A DNA stretch of 64,000 nt from Prorocentrum cordatum (GCA_963575745.1 CAUYUJ010014750.1:1-64000), one strand, 5' to 3'; numbered from the stretch's first letter, positions 30,404 to 39,803 are shown. Translations and numbers: made by a program. The notes: generated from the sequence alone by a model not told the origin.

Positions 30404-33232
30404 CTAAGTCTCGGGGTCGTCGGGATGCGTGCGCGGAAGCGTGTGTGGGGCCTCATCGCGCGGGCTCCTGATCGGCTGGCAACAGCGGAGGCACCGCTGG
30501 GCCGTGGGTGAGTCCAGGACGCGCGCACAGATGCGGGCTCCTACGTGTCCGACGGCTCCTTGAGCGAGAAGTTTGGCGCCGACCAGGAGGAGACCGCAAA
30601 CCACTCCGCCTGTGGCGATAGCTCCGAGTTTGCCGCTGGCCCATTTCAGGGCGCCCCAGAGGCCAGACCCGACTGCGCTGGCTCCGCCCGAGACAATGTC
30701 TCTGAGTTTGGCGCTGGTCCACTTGAGAAGACCCCACAAGGCGGGCGCGGCGTCGTATGCTATTGTGCGTCGGGGCGTAGTGGACACGGATGGGCCTGGT
30801 GCCGCAGCTTCACGGCGTCGTCGCTGCCGGTAGCTGGGGTCTCGGCTCGGTGTCGGCAGGTGCCCGTCGATCTGGTCCTGGTACGGCATGGCTACCAAGA
30901 TGGCGTACGTGACCACGAGGCAGATGAGACAGCCGCAGCGTCGAGAGGCCGCTGCGCTGTGCGGGGCCTCATGGGAGCCGCTGGCGTCGGGGTCCGCGTC
31001 CTCGATGGGATCGTTGTCGAGGCCAGCCTGCCAGTGGTCGACGGGGCTGGAGTTGGAGTCAGTCGAGTTAGCTCGGCGGACAAGGGTGCGGGACGGGGTC
31101 CTGCCACCTGACGTTTGAAGACGCCCAGGTCCAGCCAGTGCTGCAGCGGGGCTGAAGCCGCCACTGCGCGGGCTGGTGGGAGCTGGCGGTGCGGTGGGAT
31201 GGCCTGGCTCGTCGGCGACGGTGGCACCTTCGGCGTCGCTGAGCTGTGCGCTGGGGTCGGCCTGGGCCAAGTTGTTGGGCGCGCTGCTACGCGACCGGGA
31301 ACGCCCTGTGTGGGGATCGCTGTCACGGTCGCGCTGGGCAGCGTCACTTGGCGGTGGCGTGCCGTCGGGGTCCTGGGTTTCCGTGTCGTGGATGGAGTCG
31401 TTCTGGCTATCGTCCGACACGTGGAACGAGTCCAGGGATATGTTGCTGATATCGCTGGCAGCTGCGTGCTGGAGCAGAAGCGGTTCAGCGTCGGCCGCGG
31501 ACTGATCACACGTGGCGTTTTGGGCGGGGGGGCCAGCGGGCGGTGGTAGGTCTAGCGGTTCCATCGGTGCCGCGGCGAGCTCCGCCTCGACAAGCGGCTG
31601 CAGGTCTGGCGGGTGGTGCGGGATCGCATCCACGAGAAACGCCAGGGCGTCTTGGTCGGGCGGAGGGAGGCCTCTTGGCAGCAAGGCGCGGGCCCGTGAG
31701 AGGTATGGCGGCAGTGGTGCCGCGAAAGCCTCAGGGCCGACGAGCTGGGCACGAGCGCACTGGTATTCCAGAAGGAGGCCAAGGTAGCGGGTGGGGCACT
31801 CGTGGCTGCCCTGAATACGAGTGAGGTTGCGGTTGGTGCGCTGTCTGTCGGGGCCCGCTCTGTGCCAGATATCCTCGCACATGTCGACCGCGGTGCGGTG
31901 GCGCAGGGCGTCGTTTTTCTCCGCGGAGTCCTCCTGGAAAAGGTGGTCGTACTGTGGCAGATGGAGCGTCGCCAGGACGTGCGGGACGCAGTCCTCGAGC
32001 CATGCCCAGTAAACGTCCTGATGGTCCTCACCTGGTGCCCACGCCGCGGCGCACGGGATGAGCCGTGCTCGGATGTTCATCAGGTGCCAGAAGGCGGGGT
32101 CCTCATCAGGTTCACCCCTGGCGCACAGAGGGGAAGCGGGACTCGCTGTGTTGCTGGTAGTCAGGCCGTGTGCGTGGGTGCTAAGCACGGCCATAATTAG
32201 CAGCCCACATAGCGTGTTGGGCTCCACGGTGCTGCACAGGTAGGGCACGAGGAGCCAGATGGCTCGCAGCGAGGCGCCTGTGGTCTGTGGGGGCCACGGT
32301 GGAGCCGTCTGCGGCGCTGGCTCAGCGGCGTGGTTTCCAGCGTGGCACGGCCCACCGCTGTCAGTAATGTCGAAGCTGTCAGGTCGGCACGCTGTGGGGG
32401 TGCGACACTCTGGAGGGTACACGGTGCGACGTACGGCGGCAGGCGTCGTGGTCGGTGGTAACTCTCGCAGGTGGTCGTGCGCGGCGTGCGTTGCTTCATG
32501 CGGGGGCGGTGGCAGCCAGGGCACTGCAGCGGGGCTGAAGCCGCCACTGCGTGCCTGGGCCTTGCCAGCGGCCCTGTCGAGGATATGCTGCACGACGGTC
32601 GAGGACAAGCTGAAGACAGGGTGCCATCGAGGATATGCTGTACGACGGTCGACCGCAGGCGTCGTATTGAGTGATGGTAGCCCTCGTAGCTGAACTTGCA
32701 TGCGGTGCGAGGCGTGGCCGGAGGACGCAGGAGTCAGCTCAGCTGCGGCAAAATCGGCGGTCGACTGCGATGCATGTGTCGTAGTTGACGAGGGCGTGCT
32801 CGTAGGAGACGTGCTGGTACTCGGCGTAGGCATAGTAGTAGCCGTCGAAGTCCCAGGGGGGCAGCGCGTGGGGCAGGGCCCCTGGTGCTGCTCAGGCCAG
32901 GCGCTCGCGGGGGCGCCCAGCAGCCCGGTGCCGCACGGACCAGCGGCGGCGGTGCTGTTCACGATCGGGTCCAAAATGGCGCTGTGATCGTATTTGTAGA
33001 TGCTGTCATCGTAAAGGTAGAAGAACGTCCTACGCTCCGCATGTCGCAGGAAAGCCTCTCCTCCGTGCTGGGGCGCACCGCCTGAAGACGGGCGTGCTCC
33101 AGCCAGCGAGGGGAGGGCCAGGCCGCAGGCGAGGCGCCGCATGATGGCGAGGCCTGGCGGGCGGCGCGAGCGATGAGCCGAAAGCTGCGTGGCAGCACAC
33201 GTCCTCATACACCCCTGAATGCTCATGTACAT
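30404..33232 (-). CDS. Retroelement ORF, putative membrane-associated protein of unknown function
   Basis: The frame is open from 33403, right after the gag-like stop; the first ATG is at 33232, giving about 942 codons to TAG at 30404-30406. Hydrophobic segments lie near codons 330-350 (IWLLVPYL, LCGLLIMAV), 770-785 (LICLVVTYAILVAM) and 870-890 (VVCGLLLVGAKLL). The first two thirds contain Pro/Thr/Ser-rich linkers, a twofold repeat (TTPAVDRRTAYP and TTPAAVRRTVYP) and a helical unrecognised region. A tandem ALWGLLKWTSAKL / LWGALKWASGKL repeat lies near the C-terminus, followed by CLRCC. It sits where an env-like gene would in some retroelements, but I see no signal peptide or fusion motif and assign no function. 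Confidence 0.6.
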   Translation of the reverse strand: MYMSIQGCMRTCAATQLSAHRSRRPPGLAIMRRLACGLALPSLAGARPSSGGAPQHGGEAFLRHAERRTFFYLYDDSIYKYDHSAILDPIVNSTAAAGPCGTGLLGAPASAWPEQHQGPCPTRCPPGTSTATTMPTPSTSTSPTSTPSSTTTHASQSTADFAAAELTPASSGHASHRMQVQLRGLPSLNTTPAVDRRTAYPRWHPVFSLSSTVVQHILDRAAGKAQARSGGFSPAAVPWLPPPPHEATHAAHDHLRELPPTTTPAAVRRTVYPPECRTPTACRPDSFDITDSGGPCHAGNHAAEPAPQTAPPWPPQTTGASLRAIWLLVPYLCSTVEPNTLCGLLIMAVLSTHAHGLTTSNTASPASPLCARGEPDEDPAFWHLMNIRARLIPCAAAWAPGEDHQDVYWAWLEDCVPHVLATLHLPQYDHLFQEDSAEKNDALRHRTAVDMCEDIWHRAGPDRQRTNRNLTRIQGSHECPTRYLGLLLEYQCARAQLVGPEAFAAPLPPYLSRARALLPRGLPPPDQDALAFLVDAIPHHPPDLQPLVEAELAAAPMEPLDLPPPAGPPAQNATCDQSAADAEPLLLQHAAASDISNISLDSFHVSDDSQNDSIHDTETQDPDGTPPPSDAAQRDRDSDPHTGRSRSRSSAPNNLAQADPSAQLSDAEGATVADEPGHPTAPPAPTSPRSGGFSPAAALAGPGRLQTSGGRTPSRTLVRRANSTDSNSSPVDHWQAGLDNDPIEDADPDASGSHEAPHSAAASRRCGCLICLVVTYAILVAMPYQDQIDGHLPTPSRDPSYRQRRRREAAAPGPSVSTTPRRTIAYDAAPALWGLLKWTSAKLRDIVSGGASAVGSGLWGALKWASGKLGAIATGGVVCGLLLVGAKLLAQGAVGHVGARICARVLDSPTAQRCLRCCQPIRSPRDEAPHTLPRTHPDDPET
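31106..31130. repeat. Core-GA-core inverted repeat 11 (divergent)
   Basis: Core GTTTGAAGAC at 31113-31122 (one G-T pair). Outer arms ACCTG and CAGGT pair perfectly but are separated from the core by a small internal loop. The weakest member, only 20 bp from repeat 12. Confidence 0.55.
31143..31167. repeat. Core-GA-core inverted repeat 12
   Basis: Core GGCTGAAGCC at 31150-31159, then G. Outer arms GCAGCGG and CCACTGC pair at 6 of 7 positions. The sense frame reads SGGFSPAA. The inner sequence is shared with repeat 13. Confidence 0.83.
32516..32558. repeat. Core-GA-core inverted repeat 13
   Basis: Core GGCTGAAGCC at 32533-32542, then G. The inner arms equal those of repeat 12, and the stem extends outward through GCAC/GTGC to CCAGG/CCTGG with single-base bulges. 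The longest member, about 15 bp per arm. Confidence 0.86.
32580..32655. repeat. Short direct repeat in the membrane-like ORF
   Basis: The block AGGATATGCTG(C/T)ACGACGGTCGA occurs at 32580-32602 and again at 32632-32654, 52 bp apart, giving related peptides in the same frame region. Confidence 0.75.
33070..33100. repeat. Core-GA-core inverted repeat 14 (divergent)
   Basis: Core GCCTGAAGAC at 33080-33089, then G. Outer arms GGGGCGCACC and GGCGTGCTCC pair over 10 positions with two G-T pairs and one mismatch. Confidence 0.65.
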
Positions 33233-33403
33233 CGCTACAATCACGCCCCCTGCAAGACTACGGGTGTCCCTACACCAGAGAGCTTGCGCGTGCTGCTGCC
33301 AAAACAGACATGAGGTAACAAGAAAGAGATACGACGCGAAGAGGGGAGCGGTGCCTCTGAAGGCGCTTCCTCGGAGGGCTGAGGCGGGCTCTCTGAGGCA
33401 CCT

Positions 33404-35976
33404 TCAATACGGGTCCTGGGTGGCCCGACCCTTGTCCTTGCCTTTGTCGGCCCCTGGGGGCCCCGTCCCTGGGGTGGCCTGGCCTGGCTGGTCGGTCGCG
33501 CTGCAGGCTGCCGCGGGCTCGGCGGCCGCTGCGGCTTCCTCCTTCTTTGCTTCCAGAGTGGCCGCTTGTGGCAGGTGGATGGTGCCTCCCGTGAGGTGCC
33601 CGAGGAGGGTCTGGATGTCGCCGCGCAGTGCAGCGGCGTCGGCGGTTGCCGTCTGTTGCTGGGTGACGACGGTGGCAAGCCCCCGTTCCAGCCCTGAAAC
33701 GTGCTCCGTGAGTGTGGCCTGGGAGGAGAGAACGCCCGCAAGCTGCATCTGCATGTTATCCACCGTGGTGGCTAGTAGCTCGTGCTGCTGTTCCATGTGC
33801 TGGATGCGGGTCGTGGCAGCATCGGGCGGTTTAGAGGCCGATGCGAAGCGCTCGCCGAAGGTGTTGAGTTCGTGGGAGGCCTCGCTGTATTCATCGCCTG
33901 ATGAGAGGATCTCGACGTCAACGACGTCACCTGGTACTTCGGCGGCTGTGGCAGCGGCGCCTTCGGCGTGGCCCCCTCCTTCCGCCGCCGCCGTGCCAAG
34001 CCAGGGGTCGTGGCCACCTGGTCCTGGGGCGGCCGTCGGTTCAGCGGCTCCGTCCGTGCCGTGAGGGGGCGCAGAAGAGCTGCGGCCTGGGGCGCGGGGT
34101 GGCCTTGCGGGCGGCGTGGCGTCACGTTTCCCGCTGGAGGAGCGGTGGCGCTTGGCTAAAGGCTCCTCCTTGGGGGTCAGGAGCGGTGCGACGCCCTTGC
34201 CTTTGGGCGTGGCAGTCATGAGGTCGTGGAGGTAGGGGCTCTGGGCCGCTTTGGTGAGGAGTGTGCCGGTGGCGGGGCTGAAGCCGCCACCACCGGCTGG
34301 CGGCGTCGCAGGCTCTGTGATGGTGGTAGGCGTGACGATGGTAACGTTGTCCCGCTTCGGCGCCACCTCAGCCAGCGGGGCCTCGGCGATGCTCCACGGG
34401 ATGGAGCACCCCGCGACCTGCACCGTATAGGTGAGTGGGGGCCGATGGGCGCGCACTAGGGCAAACTGGGCCGCAGTGGCTGGGTCCCAGGCGGTGTGGT
34501 AGACCTCACAGTCCCATTTGACGGACGGGCCCGTGAGAGTCTTGGCGAGCTGGGTCAGCGTGGCGTGGCGTGACGCAGCGCCAGTGATGCGGTAGCGCGT
34601 CTTGGCGAGGGTGGCCTCGCAGCCGCGGATGCTGACAGCAGCGGCCTTGGCGACGTCCGACCCCCGCGGAACACGGATCCCCAGCAGGCCTGACTTGCCG
34701 TGCCTGACGACTCCCAGGGCCTTGAGCTCCACCGACTTCTGGAACGCGTCTGCCATCGTGATGGGCTGGTCCTCAGAGAACCACACCATACTTGTCGGCG
34801 GTGGGCTCGTCTGCACCTACGTTGCTGAGGTCGTAGGTGGCACCGAGTTGCCCTGATCCCGCCAGGACCTTGTCGACCGCTTGGAGACTGACGCCAGAAG
34901 GTGGCAGCAGCCAGGGACCTCTTTCCGACGCCCGATCCAAACCTGCCTAGGCTTTTGCAGGGTTCGAGGATGGTGACGGCTTTAAAGTTGCCGTGGAAGA
35001 GGGCCTTGAAGGTGTCCTGGAGCTGGCCATCGAGCTCCTGGCGGCGAGCGTCTTTCTTGGACTCCTTGTGCTTTTGGCGCGCCTTGTCCTGTGGAGCGGA
35101 GTCGCCTCGAAAAGGGCCCTTGGCGCGTGGACCACCGTTCACGGGGGCACCTCCCGAGAACTGGTCCTCGAAGGCCTGGTGCATGGAGGGGACTGTGGCA
35201 ATGGCCTCGGTCTCGTGTATGGTCGCCCGAATCCAGCAGACGTGGTCGGCGGGGTCGATGGTGGCGACGGCTACCTTTTCCGTGCAGGCGACCTCCTTGG
35301 TGCCCAGCTGGTACACGATCACGGGGACGTGCGTGTGGACCACTTTGGGCGCCTTGGGGTGGCGCTTCAGGACGGGGACGGCGAGCTCGGTACCGACGTA
35401 GTTGTCGTTTTTCGGGCCCATGACAGCAATCGCGAGCTGGCCCGTGGCTCGCTTGCCCTGCCCGAGGTGGTGTTGCAGCAGCCATTCGCCACTCTCGGAG
35501 TCGTGGAGGCTGATGCTGGGCTTGTACGTCTTGCCGTCGTCAGGCGAGGTGGGTTCGGCAAGAACAGGGACCTTCCAAAAGGCAGGGTCCAAGGCGATGA
35601 ATTGGGTGTCCGCAGCCTGAAGACGTGCGGAGCCCGATGGTGGGTGCGATGTGTCACCGCCAGTGCGCTTAGGCTTGCTGCGCTGGTAGTGGTCGAGCGT
35701 GTAGCTGATCTGGTTGGCGGCGCACATGCGGATAAGGGCGCTGCCAAGCTTCTTCGTGTTGGACTTGTGCATGTCGTACTTTGCCTGGAGCTCGTCCGCG
35801 TTCAGTTCGGCTAGCCCGTTATAGGCGGCCGTGGGGCGGTCAGACCCCGCTTGCCTGAACGCTGCGATGCAGTCCTGCTTGCGTTGAAGGAGGGACCCTT
35901 CAGCAGCAGGGCGCGTGGGACGGGAGCTCGGAGGCTGCTTTGAAGAGTGACGGCGCTCCGGCTTCTTGGGGGCCAT
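33404..35976 (-). CDS. Gag-like (ORF1) protein of the giant element, two apparent frameshifts
   Basis: ATG at 35976 starts MAPKKPERRHSS, a basic N-terminus. The frame is convincing to about 34950 (ending near ILEPCKSLG). It then continues best in another phase, opening after TAG at 34947-34949 and reading AGLDRASERGPWLLPPSGV until TGA at 34773-34775. A third phase, WFSEDQPITMADAFQ, runs from about 34800 to TGA at 33404-33406. The joined text resembles the N-terminal domains of dinoflagellate LINE gag proteins. It is followed by a coiled coil (ASHELNTFGERF to DIQTLLGHL, about 33880-33580) and a KEEAAAAAEPAAA tail. Separate overlapping ORFs, programmed shifts or assembly errors are all possible. 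About 850 residues if joined. It probably binds element RNA, by family. Confidence 0.72.
34265..34297. repeat. Core-GA-core inverted repeat 15
   Basis: Core GGCTGAAGCC at 34276-34285, then G. Outer arms GCCGGTGGCGG and CCACCACCGGC pair at 10 of 11 positions. The sense frame reads GGGGFSPAT within the gag-like linker. Confidence 0.88.
35609..35631. repeat. Core-GA-core inverted repeat 16
   Basis: Core GCCTGAAGAC at 35615-35624 (one mispair), then G. Outer arms TCCGCA and TGCGGA pair perfectly over 6 bp. Confidence 0.75.
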
Positions 35977-36101
35977 TGCTGCGGGCACTCTGGTGCGGAG
36001 AGGTGACGCGAATCAGTAGGGTCCTGCTGGGACCCCTCCGGTCTCGCGAGGCCTGGGAGTCTGACTCCGAGGCGGGGCGCTTCGCGTCGTAGCTGCGGTC
36101 T

Positions 36102-36116
36102 GAGTGCAGAGCACTC
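36102..36116 (-). other. Perfect hairpin in the 5' leader
   Basis: GAGTGC, AGA, GCACTC: 6-bp perfect arms with a 3-nt loop, 126 nt upstream of the gag ATG and just inside the GA tract. It may be structural or part of an internal promoter. No role is shown. Confidence 0.5.
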
Positions 36117-36128
36117 TCGAGCCGAGAC

Positions 36129-36191
36129 TGAGAGAGAGAGAGAGAGAGAGAGAGAAAGAAAGAAAGAAAGAAAGAGAGAGGGAGAGAGAGA
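36129..36191. repeat. (GA)n/(GAAA)n tract flanking the 5' side of the giant element
   Basis: GA repeats, a GAAA sub-array at 36154-36175 and GA again, in the same + strand orientation as the tract at 19262-19360. Confidence 0.9.
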
Positions 36192-36670
36192 AACCCAGCA
36201 TGCGGCCGTGGATGTTCTGCACCAGGCACCTGGCACTCTCGCGCCCCATCCGCATCGTGATTGCGTCGATATACACGACGTCAGGCCAGGCGCCGCACAA
36301 GCCCAGGCCCTCTGCCGACATGCAGCTATCAAAGGAAAACAGGGCGCCCACTCGACCAAAAGCTTAAAAAGGGAAGCGCGCACCCGTCAAGTCGTCGAAT
36401 GACCAGTTGAGTTCGCATTCGGGGCTGAGGATGAGCGAGCGCCACTGCGCGAAGCAGGGGGGAGCTGAGATGCCTTCGCCGAGTTCAGCGGCCCCTAGAT
36501 GCACCCCAGACAACCGGGACGGCACCACGTCTGCCCCAAGGACCCCCGCAGACGGCTCAAGAGTGCCTCAAAGGATCCCTAAGTCTGCCCCACAGAAGAC
36601 CTAGCTAGCCCCAAGGCTGTCCAAATGAGCCCCAAGCGAGTTCCTCGGGAAGCGAAGGCTCCCCTCTTCC
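36192..36670. other. Unrecognised spacer
   Basis: No domain or RNA gene recognised between the GA tract and CAT array 3. Words such as GCCCCAAG(G) and CTGCCCCA recur around 36530-36630. Confidence 0.35.
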
Positions 36671-37330
36671 TCCTCCTGCTCCTCATCCTCCTCTTCCACA
36701 TCCTAATCATCACCATCGCCGTCTTCGTCATCCGCCTCCTCCTCCGCCTCCTCCTCCTCCTCCTCCTTATCATCATCACCATCACCACCACCACCATGAT
36801 CATCCTCATCCTCATCCTCAGCACCATCAGCATCATCACCACTATCATCATCATAATCATCAACATCATCATCACCATCAGCATCAGTATCACAATATAC
36901 ATCATCAACATCGAAATCATCAACATCAACATCGTCATAATCATCACCATCGCAATCATCATGTTACGGGTCCCTCGTCCGCTTTACCAATCATCACCAT
37001 CATCTTCATCCTCCTCATCCTCCTCCTCGTCCGCATCCTACTCATCATCATCAGCACATCATCATCACCAGCATCGCCATCGGCATCATCATCAGCATCA
37101 GTATCACCACCACCGTCAGCATCAGCATCATCATCAGCAACATCATCGCCATCGTCATCATCACCACCACCACCATCATCGGCAGCAGCAGCACCAGCCG
37201 CATCATGAGCATCAGCAGTAGCATCATCGTCAGTGTGCTGATCAGAACAATGATACGCATCTTCAATGCATCCATCACCATCACGATCACCATAATCATC
37301 GCCATTATCGTTTCATCCGCATCATCATTC
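36671..37330. repeat. CAT/ATC trinucleotide array 3
   Basis: Begins with CTC triplets, then CAT with CAG, CAA and CGC interruptions. Frames on both strands (poly-Ile, poly-Met, poly-His) are artefacts, as in arrays 1 and 2. Confidence 0.93.
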
Positions 37331-38270
37331 TCAAATGTTCGACTAACCGCTGCCGAGCATGCTGTGTTGGCATGGTGGAGCGACGCGACGCAAGCAATAT
37401 GATAGGCGCTAAATCGAAACTAGTTACGTGTATGCACTACGACGAACTCCCGCTGGAAAGCTAGGGGCACAATGTACTTACATGGTATAGACTCTGTGTG
37501 CTGTGAACTGCCCAACTAAGGACAATCGCATTATTCTTCGAGCGTATGTACACGCCCTCCAATACAACAAATAAACAGACAACTTCGGCAACCTGTGCGC
37601 GGCGACATGGCGAGACCGCGGCTTTGAAAGAGCCTTCGTTAATTAACCGTGCAACGTTACAACTTCACAGGCGTGAATGGAACGTGTATTGAGATTCCAG
37701 ACGAACATTTGATCTATACGTGTAGAAACCTACCTCCGTCCGCTCACCCGCTTAAGCATCAACGTCTTGAGAATACAAGGTGTAGACAAGCTGTTGGCGA
37801 GGGCCAGGTTGCGAATAGTAAGATCAACCATGTTTGTACCTTGTAGACCTGTCAAGCCCTGTGGCCGTCATATGTACAGCGGTTACGCGCTCGGCTCTGA
37901 AAAGAATCAGCATTGCGTGCCAAGTGGGTGTCGATTTGTTCATGCGATGGTACCATGAAACGTGGAAACATAGAACAACCAGATCTGACATCAAAGCTAG
38001 TCGCCAATATGCGCACATGCTGCAATCAAAAGAAAACAAGGACAACAACAAACCAGCGGGAACAATATACAATCACGAGCCGCTCCTGCCCGGCCGACAT
38101 GTTCGTTAAACTCGTTTGAGAGAACGTGTTCGCGATGATGGGGCGATAGTCACGTTTCGAAAACATCGCGCCCTCCGACCGTACTACTGTTGAGCCGTTA
38201 ATTTAGGACTATCCAGCGAAACACCCACACCGCCCTACAGACACACCGCCCTAGAGACACGCCGGCTGGT
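37331..38270. other. Island of ordinary, lower-GC sequence without a gene
   Basis: About 900 bp of complex sequence with visibly lower GC than the rest. Only short frames (up to 91 codons) occur and none is recognisable. It could be intronic or intergenic single-copy sequence. Confidence 0.5.
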
Positions 38271-38289
38271 GCGACGAAAGAAGAGCAAA

Positions 38290-39500
38290 ACTCACCTGGA
38301 GGAACGGGAGGGCGAAACGATGAGAGCGACGATAATGACCACGACACAGGGGGGAGGCAGGCCTCGGAGTTCGGACGGGGTTCGAAAAGCGGGAAACGCA
38401 GAAAAGCCCGGAACTGAGGATGGGAGGAAGGAGGAGGGAGATGGAGGAGAAGAATGGGGAGAAGGAGGAGGGGGAGGAGGAGGAGGGGGAGGAGGAGGAG
38501 GAAGAGGACGAGGGAGGAGTAGCGAGGAGGGCGAACAGGAATGCAGGAACACTGGGAGGAGAAGCCGAAGCCGCCGACCGAGCCAGCGGCCTCTGTACCC
38601 ACCTGGGGGGGGAAGGGTAATTTGGCCAGACTGCGGGGCCAAGGCTTTCGCGGTCGGGATGGGGAAAGGTCTAGCTGCGAGGCCTGCGAGGCGGGGATTT
38701 GCCATACCCACCGCCTGGCGAACCTATGTCCTGGTCCCCCAGAGGGCGGCGGGGTCCAGACATCTGATCCACCGCCTCCCGAGGTCCAGGAAGAACTGTC
38801 TCCCAAGCAATGGATGTGGGTAAACCCTCGCCTCGGATCTGACGATGCCGAGGCGGGCAAGAGGCGCGCGCCTCGGAGCGTCCGATGGGGTGGAGCCCTC
38901 CCGACCCAGGTCTACGGGCAGCGGCTCGCATGAGACCTCCGCGAGGAAGAGGCTCGCCAGGGTCAAGACCGTCCCCTCGCGCGTCTCGACGCAGAGGTTC
39001 CGATCCTCCAGGGCGGGGCAGGGAGGCAGATGCTAGGAGAGGGAGCAGGGGCGGCTGAGAGGCTGATGCCGAGTGGGGGAAAGGAATGGATGAGGGGGCG
39101 GGGAGGGAGGCCACAGGCGGAGAGGGGGGGGGAGGAAGGGAGGGAGGGAGGGGAAGAGGGACGAGGGGTAGGTAGGAGGGAGTGGGAGAGGGGGGAGGGA
39201 GGAGTGAAGGAGGGAGATGGGGAGGAGAGAGAGTGGGGGGGACAGGAGCAAGGGGAGAGGACGGGAGGAGGAGGGGCCTGGGCCTTGGGTGAGAATAAAT
39301 CGGGCAAGGATGACAAGCAGGATCGGGAGCTCGCGGATGCTGGGGGAGGAAGAAGATGAGTATGATCATGAACGCGAGGATGATGAGAACGAGGAGGATG
39401 TGGAGGAGTAGGACGAAGATGGCAGCGAGGATGCATTCAGGGGAGGACGAGAAAAATTAGGGGGAGGAGGAAGAGGAAAAGGAGGATGATGAGGACGGGA
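38290..39500. repeat. Polypurine (GGA/GAG) tracts with a short GC-rich insert
   Basis: Purine-rich + strand at 38400-38530 and 39080-39500, separated by GC-rich unrecognised sequence. Pro/Ser/Leu-rich minus frames are composition artefacts. Confidence 0.8.
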
Positions 39501-39803
39501 AGAAATGAGAATATTAAAATTTGTACGGCGAATCCTGGTATCAACCATGGTAATACAAAACATATTGAGAATAACAAGAACCGTACGAATAATGATGAGT
39601 CGTATGAATACTAATATTAGTAATAAGACACATAAGGAAAATAAGCATAATAAGAAAAACAGTATAAGAAAACGAAGAAAAACATTACTAAGGCAAATCA
39701 TAGGACACACTAAGAAGGCAATGAGACGAGGATCGAGAAGGCAGGAAAGCGGAGGGTACATGGAGGATGGAACGGGAGGAGGGAAGAGGAATGAAGGAGG
39801 TGT
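39501..39803. other. AT-rich stretch abutting the copia 3' LTR
   Basis: AT-rich, A-heavy + strand (ATAAG, AATAATGA words), then G/A-rich up to the LTR. No gene seen. Confidence 0.5.

Larger units (their letters stand above)
19366..36128 (-). mobile_element. Giant non-LTR retroelement (about 16.7 kb)
   Basis: Minus-strand element, boundaries set by the flanking GA tracts and therefore approximate. Order along the RNA: short leader with a perfect hairpin (36102-36116), gag-like ORF, membrane-like ORF, ORF with an ART-like segment and Cys-rich tail, then a polyprotein with APE endonuclease, reverse transcriptase, zinc motif and RNase H, and a 3' region of about 360 bp. APE endonuclease followed by RT and RNase H identifies a LINE-type element. 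It is far longer than the usual 4-7 kb, and the extra length is the two middle ORFs plus long linkers. The last four coding blocks up to about 26.6 kb share one frame and are separated by single stop codons. Sixteen related short inverted repeats are spread through it. I could not verify a poly(A) tail or target-site duplication. Confidence 0.8.

Noticed and set aside
36129-36191. GA tracts at 19.3 and 36.1 kb as LTRs of the giant element
   Set aside because: They are simple repeats without TG...CA ends, and the element has APE endonuclease and no integrase.
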